From a virus: a DNA stretch of 31,770 nt. The DNA is taken from positions 1 through 31,770 of IMG/VR virus record IMGVR_UViG_3300046007_009988; one strand, given 5' to 3'. The translations under genes and the position numbers were made by a program. The notes beneath the pieces are model-generated. The model did no database searches. It saw nothing but the letters and a program-made list of their open reading frames with translations, and was not told where the DNA came from. Position 1 is the first letter of the stretch. Every line of letters begins with the position of its first letter. Of this stretch, positions 20,537 to 27,991 are shown piece by piece.

Positions 20537-20953
20537 TCACTCCTCGTAGCGGATTTCGACGGTCATCTCGACCGTGTAGGTGGGCTGCTCGCGCCCTTCC
20601 AGGTAGCCGGCCTCGCCGTCGCGCTCGTCCAGAACCTGGCACTCGTGGATTGTCTCGCCGTGCTCCGACCCGCTGAACCTGTGGATGGCGGCCTGGATCT
20701 GCCCCGCGATCTCCCAGGCTGCGACGTAGCTGTCGGCGTAGACCATGAGCTCGAACCGGGCCACCGGGGGCAGGGCGTTCGACCCGGGCGAATAGTCGAG
20801 GGTGTCCTCGAGCAGGGCCTCGCGGACGGTCTGCTCCCGCTGGTAGATCACATAGGGCGGGTCGCCCTGGCCTGTCATCTCGACGGGCCAGGCGTAGACC
20901 GTTCCGGTGGCCGCCTCGATCGCGGCCTTCAGCCAGTTGTGAGGGGCACCCAT
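20537..20953 (-). CDS. Tail completion / terminator protein (gp11 or DUF3168-like)
   Basis: A 138-residue protein. The N-terminal helix and strand (WLKAAIEAATGTVYAWPVEM, PPYVIYQREQTVREALLEDT) and the middle (RFELMVYADSYVAAWEIAGQ) match DUF3168-type tail completion proteins, which cap the tail tube. The ATG shares one base with the previous TGA. The place between the gp10-like gene and the tail tube gene is the usual one. No other assignment fits better. Confidence 0.8.
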   Translation of the reverse strand: MGAPHNWLKAAIEAATGTVYAWPVEMTGQGDPPYVIYQREQTVREALLEDTLDYSPGSNALPPVARFELMVYADSYVAAWEIAGQIQAAIHRFSGSEHGETIHECQVLDERDGEAGYLEGREQPTYTVEMTVEIRYEE

Positions 20954-21510
20954 CAGCCGGGCCTCCAGCCGCCACCCTTTTCGTACACCCGGGTCGGGTT
21001 CATCCCCTTCTCCAATTCCCGGGCCGCCTTCTCGAGGGCCTTCCGCATTTCCTGGGCGAGCTTCTTGGCGGCCGGGCCGCCGTACTGCCGCTTAAACTTC
21101 TCGATGATGTTCCGCGGCTTGATGTTGGTCGTGCCGAACTCCAGCCAGAGGGCCTTCCGGCTCTCGAACCCGGCCCTGTAGCCGACGACGCCGAAGACCA
21201 CGCCGTCCTTGTTGCGGCCGAGATACTTCGATTTGGTCGTGACGGCACGACGAAGGGCGCCGCCGCGGACCTTCATCTTTTTCCCGCTGCCGGCCACGAA
21301 CCGGCCGCGCTCGTTGCGCTTGAGGGCCGCCCGGGTGTTCCGCGTTTTGCCCTTGGGCGTGAGCTTGCGAAGGATCGGCACTCCCTCCTTGAGGGCCCGC
21401 TTCATGGCGGCCTGTAGGTGCTTCTTCGCGATGTGCCGCGGCAGCTCGGCGTAGCGCCGCATGAGCGCCCCGATCTGACCGCCCATTCCGCCCCAGCCCA
21501 GCGAGATCAT
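20953..21510 (-). CDS. HK97 gp10-like tail/neck protein
   Basis: A 185-residue basic protein. MRRYAELPRHIAKKHLQAAM, ALKEGVPILRKLTPKGKTRN and the motif YRAGFESRKALWLEFGTTNI are the HK97 gp10 pattern, where the helical N-terminus and 'W.EFGT....P' are diagnostic. Basic Lys/Arg stretches suit DNA-proximal neck location. The ATG overlaps the preceding stop (ATGA). It is needed for tail completion and joining to the head. The C-terminal end (GMNPTRVYEKGGGWRPG) is short and polar. Confidence 0.84.
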   Translation of the reverse strand: MISLGWGGMGGQIGALMRRYAELPRHIAKKHLQAAMKRALKEGVPILRKLTPKGKTRNTRAALKRNERGRFVAGSGKKMKVRGGALRRAVTTKSKYLGRNKDGVVFGVVGYRAGFESRKALWLEFGTTNIKPRNIIEKFKRQYGGPAAKKLAQEMRKALEKAARELEKGMNPTRVYEKGGGWRPG

Positions 21511-21836
21511 GCGGCCTGCTCCTCGACGGTGAGCTCGAGCTCCTCGCGGCGGCCGCGCTCGATCACGCCGGCGATCATCAGGATCCGGTCGTCCCGCGAC
21601 ACCCAGCGGAGCCTCATGTTGCTCGCCACGCCGGCGACGTACCGGATGCGGACGGTGGCCTGGAGGCTCGCGCCGATCTGGCCGCGGCGGGCCTGCTCCG
21701 AGAACGAGACCGGCTCGTAGGAGCCGTAGACCTTCCGGATCGGATCCCAGGTCGTGACGTTCTCGCCCGCGGCGTTCCGGGTCGAGACCGGCTGCTGGAT
21801 CTCGTAGACCTCGGTCAGGATGCCGGACGGGATCAT
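21507..21836 (-). CDS. Head closure / head-tail joining protein (SPP1 gp16-like)
   Basis: A 109-residue beta-barrel protein: TEVYEIQQPVSTRNAAGENV, WDPIRKVYGSYEPVS, RIRYVAGVASNMRLRW, DRILMIAGVIERGRREELEL. This order is that of the phage head-tail joining (Phage_H_T_join) family. GGAGG 6 nt away selects the ATG at 21836. It shares one base with the previous stop. It closes the portal after packaging and gives the platform for the tail. Confidence 0.82.
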   Translation of the reverse strand: MIPSGILTEVYEIQQPVSTRNAAGENVTTWDPIRKVYGSYEPVSFSEQARRGQIGASLQATVRIRYVAGVASNMRLRWVSRDDRILMIAGVIERGRREELELTVEEQAA

Positions 21837-22399
21837 CACCAGCCTCCGTTCCACGAGCTCGCCGCGAGCAGCGTCTCGAAGGCCTGCGGCAGCTCGGCGG
21901 CCGAATCCGTGGCCAGGACGCCGCGGTTGTTGAACTGGTGGTCCACGAACGCGAGGATCGCCGAGCGGAGCATCGGGCAGACCTGGCCGTCCGGCTCGAC
22001 ACCGCCCCAGTACTCGACGACGACCTTCTTGCCGATGCCCTTCGACAGCGTCACCTCGCCGGGCACCGCATCGAGGTCGAGCTCGTAGTCCGCCTCCTCG
22101 AGCTCCACGTCGTCGGCCGTGATCGTGAGCTCGTACCCGCTGGCCACGAGCAGGGGCGGCGCCGGCAGCCGCAGCACCTCCGGAGCGTCCTTCCAGGTCG
22201 CCCGGTACTGGGTGGCGACGAACGTCATGCCCAGCCGCTTTTCGATCAGCCGCCGGGCGGCCGCGACCTTGTCCATCAGGAACCGGTCGTGCTCCGTCTG
22301 GTCGGCCATCAGGCCGATCTGATGCTTGACGTCCGAGAGGCTCACGGGCTCGACCACGGGCCACTCGAGCACCCGAAAGGTGTCCGGCTGATGCTTCAC
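21836..22399 (-). CDS. Head-tail connector protein (HK97 gp6-like)
   Basis: A 187-residue protein. The N-terminal LSDVKHQIGLMADQTEHDRF, then AARRLIEKRLGMTFVATQYR is the gp6-type helical start. GEVTLSKGIGKKVVVEYWGG is the beta hairpin, and PMLRSAILAFVDHQFNNRGV the last helix. The head-tail connector forms a ring beneath the portal. A GTG start overlaps the TGA of the upstream gene (GTGA). Matches family length well. Confidence 0.85.
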   Translation of the reverse strand: MKHQPDTFRVLEWPVVEPVSLSDVKHQIGLMADQTEHDRFLMDKVAAARRLIEKRLGMTFVATQYRATWKDAPEVLRLPAPPLLVASGYELTITADDVELEEADYELDLDAVPGEVTLSKGIGKKVVVEYWGGVEPDGQVCPMLRSAILAFVDHQFNNRGVLATDSAAELPQAFETLLAASSWNGGW

Positions 22400-22797
22400 G
22401 ACCCGGCCTCCTGAACCACGGTGGACGCGATCTGCGGCGACAGGACGACCCGGTAGCCGACCGACCCCGTCAGGATCACGCTCACGATGTCGTCTTCTTC
22501 GCCGCTCCCGGACCCTGAGTCCAGGACGCCGGCCTCGATCGACCACTGCCTCGTCCCATACTCGGCGAGCTCGTCCGGGTCGACCGTCACGACGACCTCC
22601 ACCGGATCGCCGCTGCCGCCCGTCTCCTGGATGTCCAGGTCGAGCACGGTCCCGCGGGAGGTGGCCGTCGCGTAGAGCTCGCCGTCCGGCAGCGGCTCGT
22701 CCTCGGCGAAGGTGATCGTGATCTCGCGCGGCTGCGAGCCGGTCTGGAGCGCCAGATAGACGGCCGAGGCGCCGCGGAGGACCACCCTACCGGGCAT
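22396..22797 (-). CDS. Hypothetical head protein (possible decoration or spike)
   Basis: A 133-residue beta-rich, acidic protein: YLALQTGSQPREITITFAED, YATATSRGTVLDLDIQETGG, DPVEVVVTVDPDELAEYGTR, then a SGSGSGEEDD loop and final strands (VILTGSVGYRVVLSPQI). Its position between a small protein and gp6 suggests a virion head component, perhaps a decoration protein. The family is not recognised. It overlaps the upstream gene by 11 nt. Confidence 0.62.
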   Translation of the reverse strand: MPGRVVLRGASAVYLALQTGSQPREITITFAEDEPLPDGELYATATSRGTVLDLDIQETGGSGDPVEVVVTVDPDELAEYGTRQWSIEAGVLDSGSGSGEEDDIVSVILTGSVGYRVVLSPQIASTVVQEAGS

Positions 22798-23002
22798 GCC
22801 GCACCTCGCAGGCCGGGCCGGCCACGGCCCTCTCGGCGGCCTGGAAAGCCGGCATATCGCCCTGGGCGGCCTCGACCGCCACGCCGGACGCCAGGAGCTG
22901 CAAGGCCATCCTGGGCGTCAGGTGCTGGATCGTGCCGACGGCCAGGCCGCGGTATTCCCGGACGAGGCGGACCGCCTGGAGCGGGACGGGCTGGCTCTCC
23001 AC
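22787..23002 (-). CDS. Small protein after the capsid gene
   Basis: A 71-residue basic protein. GTG start with GGAGG 6 nt upstream. VRLVREYRGLAVGTIQHLTP, then RMALQLLASGVAVEAAQGDM gives a strand then a helix. Small proteins like this follow major capsid genes in HK97-like phages and may bind the capsid or regulate assembly. The homology is not clear. Confidence 0.6.
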   Translation of the reverse strand: MESQPVPLQAVRLVREYRGLAVGTIQHLTPRMALQLLASGVAVEAAQGDMPAFQAAERAVAGPACEVRHAR

Positions 23003-23020
23003 TGGCGGCCTCCGGATATG

Positions 23021-23060
23021 GGGCGGCCGGGTGGCGGCGTCCCTGCCACCACCCGGCCCC
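23021..23060. terminator. Strong hairpin after the capsid gene
   Basis: The arms GGCCGGGTGG (23025-23034) and CCACCCGGCC (23049-23058) form a 10-bp GC stem with a 14-nt loop between the major capsid gene and the next gene. There is no T-run on the minus strand, so full termination is unlikely. It may be a partial terminator or an mRNA stabiliser that keeps capsid mRNA in excess. Confidence 0.55.
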
Positions 23061-23086
23061 GTTGCGTCACGCTGTCGTCGTCAGGC

Positions 23087-24304
23087 TTAGCTGCCGGCGG
23101 CGACCAGCTTGGCCACGAACTGCGGGTCGTGGTTGGCCAGCCCGAACCGCTGCAAGCCGCGGTAGACGATGCCGTTCTTCTTGAACGCGGCATGCTCGGA
23201 GGCCGCGACCTCGAGGCCGTTCTGCTTCAGGACCACGGCGGTCGCCATCGCGAAGTCACCGTAGAGGGCGAGCGTCCCGGCCGGCAGGCCGAGCACCCGG
23301 TAGACCGGGACTCCCATGATCGTCGGCAGCACCCGGTCGCCGACCATGGTCGACTGGCTGATGACCGACGACTTGAGCATGTGGGTCCAGCCGGCACCGC
23401 TCACGACCCAGGCCGTGTTCGCGGCCCGGTTGTCGATCTTGCCGACCACCTCGGCCAGGTCGCCGCCGTCGAAGTCCTCGCCGGCCTCGACGGTATTGCC
23501 CTCGGAGACCTCGTCCACGAGGCCGTCGATCTCCTTGCCAGCGTCACCGTTGAGCCACACGTCGTCGATCTTGGTCGCGACCGCGATCGAGATTTGCCGG
23601 TTGAACACGGTGGCGAGGTTGGCCACGCCGGCCGCGTCGTCGAGCAGCCGCCGCGAGATCGTGACGAGCCGCCCGACCTCGTGGAGCGGGATGTCCACCC
23701 GGCTCGTCGGCATGGCCTCGTCGTCGACGTCCGTCAGCTCCTCGACCCAGTCGGCCTCGATGTCGCCGATCTTGGGCACCTGGAACTCGTTCGAGGTCGT
23801 CTCGAACAGGGTGGCGAGCTGCACGCCGACCGACTGGTAGGCGAGCGTCTCGACGAACCCGCGGTAGAGCTCGGGCGAGACGAGCTCGACGCCGGCCTCG
23901 TCGTAGGTCGGCGAGGTCTCGCCCATGTTCCGGAGCTCGGCGGGCTTCGCGCCCATGCCGATCGCCCGCAGGAACTGGCCGCCGGCGATCAGGTCGTTCG
24001 CCGCGACCGGGCCGCGCTTGGCGATGTGGATCGCCGGGCCGCGCCGCTTCTCGATCTCCGCTGCCGGGGCCGACGCCGGGGCCGACGCCGTCACCTTGCG
24101 GAGCCCCTCGATCCGGGCGTCGAGGTCGTGCTCGCGCTGGGCCAGGGACTCGACCTCGACGGACCGCTTCTCGGCGGCGGCGAGCCGCTCGGCGATCTGC
24201 TTGTCTTCGGCCTCGTCCTTGCCCTCGAGGGCGCGGAGGTCGACGATCGTCTTCGAGAGCGTGGCGGCTTCGTCCTGAAGCTGGCGGAGCTTGGGGCTGG
24301 GCAT
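23087..24304 (-). CDS. HK97-fold major capsid protein with delta domain
   Basis: A 405-residue protein. Residues about 1-95 are a charged coiled-coil scaffold (delta) domain (LRQLQDEAATLSKTIVDLRA). The shell domain then shows GVELVSPELYRGFVETLAYQ, NEFQVPKIGDIEADWVEE, DIPLHEVGRLVTISRRLLDD, PTIMGVPVYRV, and ALYGDFAMATAVVLKQNGLE, as in phage capsids of the HK97 type. The delta domain is expected to be removed by the prohead protease. AGGAGG 5 nt before the ATG at 24304. A 10-bp hairpin follows the stop. It is separated from the protease by the lysis-like block, which is unusual. Confidence 0.9.
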   Translation of the reverse strand: MPSPKLRQLQDEAATLSKTIVDLRALEGKDEAEDKQIAERLAAAEKRSVEVESLAQREHDLDARIEGLRKVTASAPASAPAAEIEKRRGPAIHIAKRGPVAANDLIAGGQFLRAIGMGAKPAELRNMGETSPTYDEAGVELVSPELYRGFVETLAYQSVGVQLATLFETTSNEFQVPKIGDIEADWVEELTDVDDEAMPTSRVDIPLHEVGRLVTISRRLLDDAAGVANLATVFNRQISIAVATKIDDVWLNGDAGKEIDGLVDEVSEGNTVEAGEDFDGGDLAEVVGKIDNRAANTAWVVSGAGWTHMLKSSVISQSTMVGDRVLPTIMGVPVYRVLGLPAGTLALYGDFAMATAVVLKQNGLEVAASEHAAFKKNGIVYRGLQRFGLANHDPQFVAKLVAAGS

Positions 24305-24358
24305 CATGCCCTCCTGTGATCTGTGGTGTCTGAAAACCTCTCGCACGATAGGACCGTG

Positions 24359-24697
24359 CTACCGGCCCGCTGAACTTGACACGGAACAATTTCCGGATTT
24401 GCAGTCGGCCGGCAGGCCGGCCTTCGCGCGCTCGGCCGCGCACCGCTTGCATGGGCAGCGGCAGGTCTGCTGGACGCGGCCGTCCGGCTTCCAAATCCCC
24501 CGGACGCACGTCTCGCCGCAGTCGCAGGCGACCGGCGCCGGGCCGGGCGGCGCCGGGCCGGGGCGATCCGCGAGGAGCGTGGCCCGCGCGACCTGGACAG
24601 CGGCGAACGCGCGCGGCCGCTCGAGGTCGATCGCGGCCGGGTCCGTCGAGAGCCAAACCAGGAACGCGACGATCGCCTGCCAGACTGACGCCAGCAT
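24359..24697 (-). CDS. Cys-rich membrane-associated protein
   Basis: A 112-residue protein. MLASVWQAIVAFLVWLSTDP is a short N-terminal transmembrane helix, a Pro/Ala-rich linker follows (GPAPPGPAPVA), and a C-terminal cluster of ten Cys (CDCGETC, CRCPCKRC, CKSGNC) could bind zinc or form disulfides. The start shares one base with the upstream stop (TGATG). The last of the leftward membrane/lysis-like block. No family assignment. May be an envelope-anchored structure protein or spanin-like component. Confidence 0.6.
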   Translation of the reverse strand: MLASVWQAIVAFLVWLSTDPAAIDLERPRAFAAVQVARATLLADRPGPAPPGPAPVACDCGETCVRGIWKPDGRVQQTCRCPCKRCAAERAKAGLPADCKSGNCSVSSSAGR

Positions 24698-24957
24698 CAG
24701 AGCCCCTTTCCGTGATCGACCACCGGGTAGCCGTCCTCGCCGATCACAGGCGCCTGGACGAGCCTCTGGTCCCGCCGGGCCGGCTCGGGCGGCGGATCCG
24801 CGAACGCGGCCAGCCACAGGAAGCTCTTGGCCGCGCGCACGATCCAGCGAACCGCGGGCCGGTCCGGCTTGGGCGGCGAGTTGTCTGTCCGCGTGGCCAG
24901 GAAGTAGCCGGCCGCGAACGCGACGGCCAGGACGAGCACCGTTTTTCGATCAAGCAT
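24697..24957 (-). CDS. Small single-pass membrane protein
   Basis: An 86-residue protein. Residues 2-21 (LDRKTVLVLAVAFAAGYFLA) form one transmembrane helix, followed by a Pro-rich linker and a polar tail (RDQRLVQAPVIGEDGYPVVD). GAGG with 8 nt spacing favours the ATG at 24957. It follows the papain-like gene. Topology fits a small lysis or spanin-type protein or a virion-associated anchor, but there is no sequence match. Confidence 0.6.
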   Translation of the reverse strand: MLDRKTVLVLAVAFAAGYFLATRTDNSPPKPDRPAVRWIVRAAKSFLWLAAFADPPPEPARRDQRLVQAPVIGEDGYPVVDHGKGL

Positions 24958-24967
24958 CACGGGAACC

Positions 24968-26050
24968 TCAGAAAGCGATCGGGGCAGGGGCCATGAATCC
25001 GCCGTTGTCGAGGTCGCGCCAGCCGAAGCCGGAGACCGAGCCGACGGCGTAGCTGTCGGGCTGGCTCGACAGCATCCGCTCGACCACGGGCCGTCGGACC
25101 CAGAACGATCCCTCGGGCATGTCGTCCGGCCAGCGCGGCCCGGAGATCCAGCGCGGACCCCAGGAGTTCAGACACAGCAGCCCGTCCTCCGGGCTCCCGT
25201 TCTTGGCGTAGCGGACCGCCACGAAGCACATGCAATGGGCCCACTGCCCAGAGGCGCGGGCGTAGGCGTGCTGGTCGCGAACAGACTCAAAGCCGACCAG
25301 CGAACAGACGGGGACCGGGAACCCGGCCTCGATCGCGGCGGCCGCCTCCGCCCACGTCTTGACCATCGCGACGTGCTGGGCCGGATGCTTCTTCGCGATC
25401 GCGTCGAGCTTGCCGCCGTCGCCCTGGCCGCCGTTGCCGTACGCGCCCCAGGCCTTGGCCCGATCGGCCGAATAGACGCGGAGGTCGTGCCCGCCAACCT
25501 GGTCGCGGTAGACGACGCCCCAGTCGCGGGCCCACCGGGCGGCGGCCGCGCCAAACGATCCGTCCGACCAGCCGCCGACCGGGCTCTTGCCGTCGCCGCT
25601 CTTGCCACGGGCCTCGACCCGGGAGCCGCCGTAGATCGCCTCGGTCGCCGGGAACGGCGGCGGCATCGCCAGCCGGCCGGTCTCCCAGTCCACACACTGG
25701 GCGAGCCACACGCCGTGGGCCCAGCCCCAGGAGACACAGTCCCCGATGCCCTGCCGCTCGACGACCCAGGGCCGGCCGTAGAGCTGCTGGTGAGCCTTGT
25801 AGCCGGCCCGGTAGAGGAACGTGTCCTTGCCCTTGGCCTCGCGGATCGTCTCCGCCCCGGCCTGGCGGAACATCGGCTCCGGCAGCTCGGCCAGAAAGTC
25901 GGCGACCCCTTCCGGGTCCGGCGTGTAGCCGAACCGGGTGTCGTCGCCGACCGTGCCAGGCCGGCCACCGCTGAGCTCGGCCAGGATCACAACCGCGGCC
26001 GCCACCAGCAGCCCGGCCAGCAGCAGCCAGCGGATCGCCTTCGAGCTCAT
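24968..26050 (-). CDS. Papain-like (C1) cysteine peptidase with N-terminal membrane anchor
   Basis: A 360-residue protein. Residues 5-25 (AIRWLLLAGLLVAAAVVILA) are an N-terminal transmembrane or signal segment. The peptidase shows the C1 order: Gln100 and Cys105 (RQGIGDCVSWGWAHG, oxyanion Gln and nucleophile), His272 (GQWAHCMCFVAVR), and Asn295 (LLCLNSWGPRW). The end is Ser/Tyr/Pro-rich. Papain family proteases are rare in phages. Situated between two membrane genes in the head module, it may cut host surface proteins for lysis or infection, or process virion proteins. The ATG overlaps the upstream stop by 4 nt. Confidence 0.82.
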   Translation of the reverse strand: MSSKAIRWLLLAGLLVAAAVVILAELSGGRPGTVGDDTRFGYTPDPEGVADFLAELPEPMFRQAGAETIREAKGKDTFLYRAGYKAHQQLYGRPWVVERQGIGDCVSWGWAHGVWLAQCVDWETGRLAMPPPFPATEAIYGGSRVEARGKSGDGKSPVGGWSDGSFGAAAARWARDWGVVYRDQVGGHDLRVYSADRAKAWGAYGNGGQGDGGKLDAIAKKHPAQHVAMVKTWAEAAAAIEAGFPVPVCSLVGFESVRDQHAYARASGQWAHCMCFVAVRYAKNGSPEDGLLCLNSWGPRWISGPRWPDDMPEGSFWVRRPVVERMLSSQPDSYAVGSVSGFGWRDLDNGGFMAPAPIAF

Positions 26051-26616
26051 CGGAAGGCCTCGTCGGCCGCGTCACGAATCTGCCGGTAGGCGGAGATCCA
26101 CTCGGCCTTCTTGGCCGGCGTCAGCGGCGCGCCGCTCGTGCCGACCTTCGTGTCGAGGTACGTCTTCACGGCCTCGCGGATGCGGGGGTGGAGGTCGCCG
26201 ATCGACTGCCCGCGGAGCCGGAGGTCGAACGCCCGGACCCGCAGGTCGTCCATGGCCTGGCCCGAGGTCCACGCCGGGGCCGGCTCCATGGAGTCGAACT
26301 CGAGCTCGTCGGCGACCTCGCCGAACAGGGCCGCGAGCTGGGCCGCGTGGACCGCCGCCTCCGGGTGCGGACTGAACTTGCCCTTGAGGACGATCTCGGC
26401 GTCCGGGGCCGGGCCGGGGGCCGGGGTCGGTTCCGTCTTGCGGCCGGAGGCCCAGACCAAGGCGAGCGCGACGATGAGACCGGCCCCGACCAGGTGGCGG
26501 ACCTCGAGGTGCGGGAGCCTGCCGTGGGCCAGCGCCACGAGCTGCTCCAGGCGGTCGCGTCCCAGGAAGGCGTAGGCGGCGGCCAGGGCGAGCGCGACCA
26601 AGAGAACGGTTTGCAT
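26047..26616 (-). CDS. Two-helix membrane protein with charged C-terminal domain
   Basis: A 189-residue protein. Two transmembrane helices (MQTVLLVALALAAAYAFLGR and VGAGLIVALALVWASG) are separated by a short polar loop (EQLVALAHGRLPHLEV). A Pro-rich linker leads to a helical domain (EAAVHAAQLAALFGEVADEL, then IREAVKTYLDTKVGTSGAPL). It lies between another membrane protein and the papain-like peptidase. The topology fits a holin or a scaffold for the peptidase, but it is an inference. The start shares one base with the previous stop. Confidence 0.6.
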   Translation of the reverse strand: MQTVLLVALALAAAYAFLGRDRLEQLVALAHGRLPHLEVRHLVGAGLIVALALVWASGRKTEPTPAPGPAPDAEIVLKGKFSPHPEAAVHAAQLAALFGEVADELEFDSMEPAPAWTSGQAMDDLRVRAFDLRLRGQSIGDLHPRIREAVKTYLDTKVGTSGAPLTPAKKAEWISAYRQIRDAADEAFR

Positions 26617-26984
26617 CACTTCCTCACGAGGGGCAGCAGCTGCTCGATCGCCCCGCTGGCGATCGCCAGGACAAGCGACCTGACCGGCGAGCGGACGATG
26701 AGCCAGAGCGGGTACACCGCGAGCGGGACCGCCTTGTCGGCCACCGCGTCGAAGAGCCGGGCCACGGCGTCGAGCGCGAGCGCCTTCTTCTCGGCCCCCG
26801 ACAGCATCGTGACGGTGTCGAGCACCGTCACGACCAGCCGCAGCAGGGCCAGCATCAAATCGCCGAACTCGGCCCACGAGATGCCGTCGGCCGCCGCGCT
26901 CTTCGCCGTGGCGATGAACGCCGAGATCTTGTCGAGCAGGCCGAGCCTGTTGTCGGCCGCGGCGACGGGGGCGTCAGAGATCAT
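26616..26984 (-). CDS. Membrane protein, holin candidate
   Basis: A 122-residue protein. Two hydrophobic stretches, FGDLMLALLRLVVTVLDTVT (about 45-64) and AVYPLWLIVRSPVRSLVLAI (about 88-107), with an amphipathic N-terminus and a charged end. AAGGA lies 9 nt before the ATG. This size and topology is that of a small phage holin. No family assignment. It opens the membrane/peptidase block after the protease gene. Confidence 0.55.
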   Translation of the reverse strand: MISDAPVAAADNRLGLLDKISAFIATAKSAAADGISWAEFGDLMLALLRLVVTVLDTVTMLSGAEKKALALDAVARLFDAVADKAVPLAVYPLWLIVRSPVRSLVLAIASGAIEQLLPLVRK

Positions 26985-26998
26985 GGGCACTTTTCCTT

Positions 26999-27991
26999 TC
27001 AGCCGGTGACGATTCGCATGCGGGCGGCCGCGGCGGCGGCGGCCGCCTTCTGGCCGGCCAGGGTGGAGACCTTCACCTTCGGCGGCGCGGCGGCCTCGCG
27101 GGCCTCGCTGGCCAGGGCGGCCGGGATGCCCTCCGGGTAGTCGTCGATCCAGACGTCCACCTCCAGGCCGGCCTCGGCGGCGGCGACTCGCTTCTGGGTT
27201 CCGGAGCCGCAGAGCAGCGTCCGCACGACCTCGAGGTCGCCGAAGGCCAGCCGCAGTTCTTCGCGGTTGGCCTCCGTGTCCTCGCGGCGCGAGATGCACA
27301 CGACTGAATTGCCGCGCCCCGTGGCGTCCACGATGAAGGACCGCCACAGGCCGGGCGCGGCGGTGAACGTCCGGTCATAGTCGATGGAGATCGTGAGGGG
27401 TCGCTCGCGGGCCGCTTCGACGCTGCGGGCCTGCTTCCAGAGCGGCAGCGAGCGGGCCCCGATCGAGCTCTGCGTGTAGGCCGGCCGGCTGACTGCGGAG
27501 ATGTCATACAGGCCGGAGGCCCGCAGCACGGTCCGGATGACGTTGCCCTTTTCGTCCTCCGTCCACGTCTCGCCGTCGGCGGCGGTCGTGAACGCGAAGC
27601 TCGCCGCCGTGATCGTCCGGTCCTCGACGAGGAGGATCAGATCGCGGCCGGCCTGGGTCTGGATCGGACGGTGGGTGTAGCCCAGGCCGCGCGGCTCCTT
27701 GCGGAGCTCGAGCCGCCCGTTGGTGGTCCGGCCGGTGATGAGGGCAGGGTCGTGCTCGCGGTAGAACGGGACGTCGAGCTTCCCGCGCGGGTCGTTGGGC
27801 TTCCGGTCGATCAGCCCGTCGAACGCCGTCGCCGAGAATTTCTCGCGAAAGCCGCCGAGATCGACGGACAGCGATTCCCAGGGTGGCGAGACTCCGACGA
27901 GCTCCGGCGGCTGGCCGTCGCGGGCTTGCACGGTCATCGCGTCCGGGTAGTCGGCGAGCGGAAGGTAGCGGCGCTCGATGTCGGTCGTCAT
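26999..27991 (-). CDS. Prohead protease fused to a HAD-like domain
   Basis: A 330-residue protein. Residues 1-185 are an HK97-type prohead protease: REHDPALITGR with His80, ITAASFAFTT with Ser131, then LYDISAVSRPAYTQSS. It would cleave the capsid delta domain. Residues about 198-300 are a second domain with HAD hydrolase motifs: IDYDRTFT (DxDxT at 204-208), VCISRRED (motif II), TQKR (Lys267) and WIDDYPE (Asp283/284). The fusion is unusual. HAD enzymes remove phosphate from proteins, nucleotides or sugars. The C-terminal 30 residues are Ala-rich. ATG overlaps the portal stop (ATGA). Both domains seem to hold their catalytic residues. Confidence 0.83.
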   Translation of the reverse strand: MTTDIERRYLPLADYPDAMTVQARDGQPPELVGVSPPWESLSVDLGGFREKFSATAFDGLIDRKPNDPRGKLDVPFYREHDPALITGRTTNGRLELRKEPRGLGYTHRPIQTQAGRDLILLVEDRTITAASFAFTTAADGETWTEDEKGNVIRTVLRASGLYDISAVSRPAYTQSSIGARSLPLWKQARSVEAARERPLTISIDYDRTFTAAPGLWRSFIVDATGRGNSVVCISRREDTEANREELRLAFGDLEVVRTLLCGSGTQKRVAAAEAGLEVDVWIDDYPEGIPAALASEAREAAAPPKVKVSTLAGQKAAAAAAAARMRIVTG

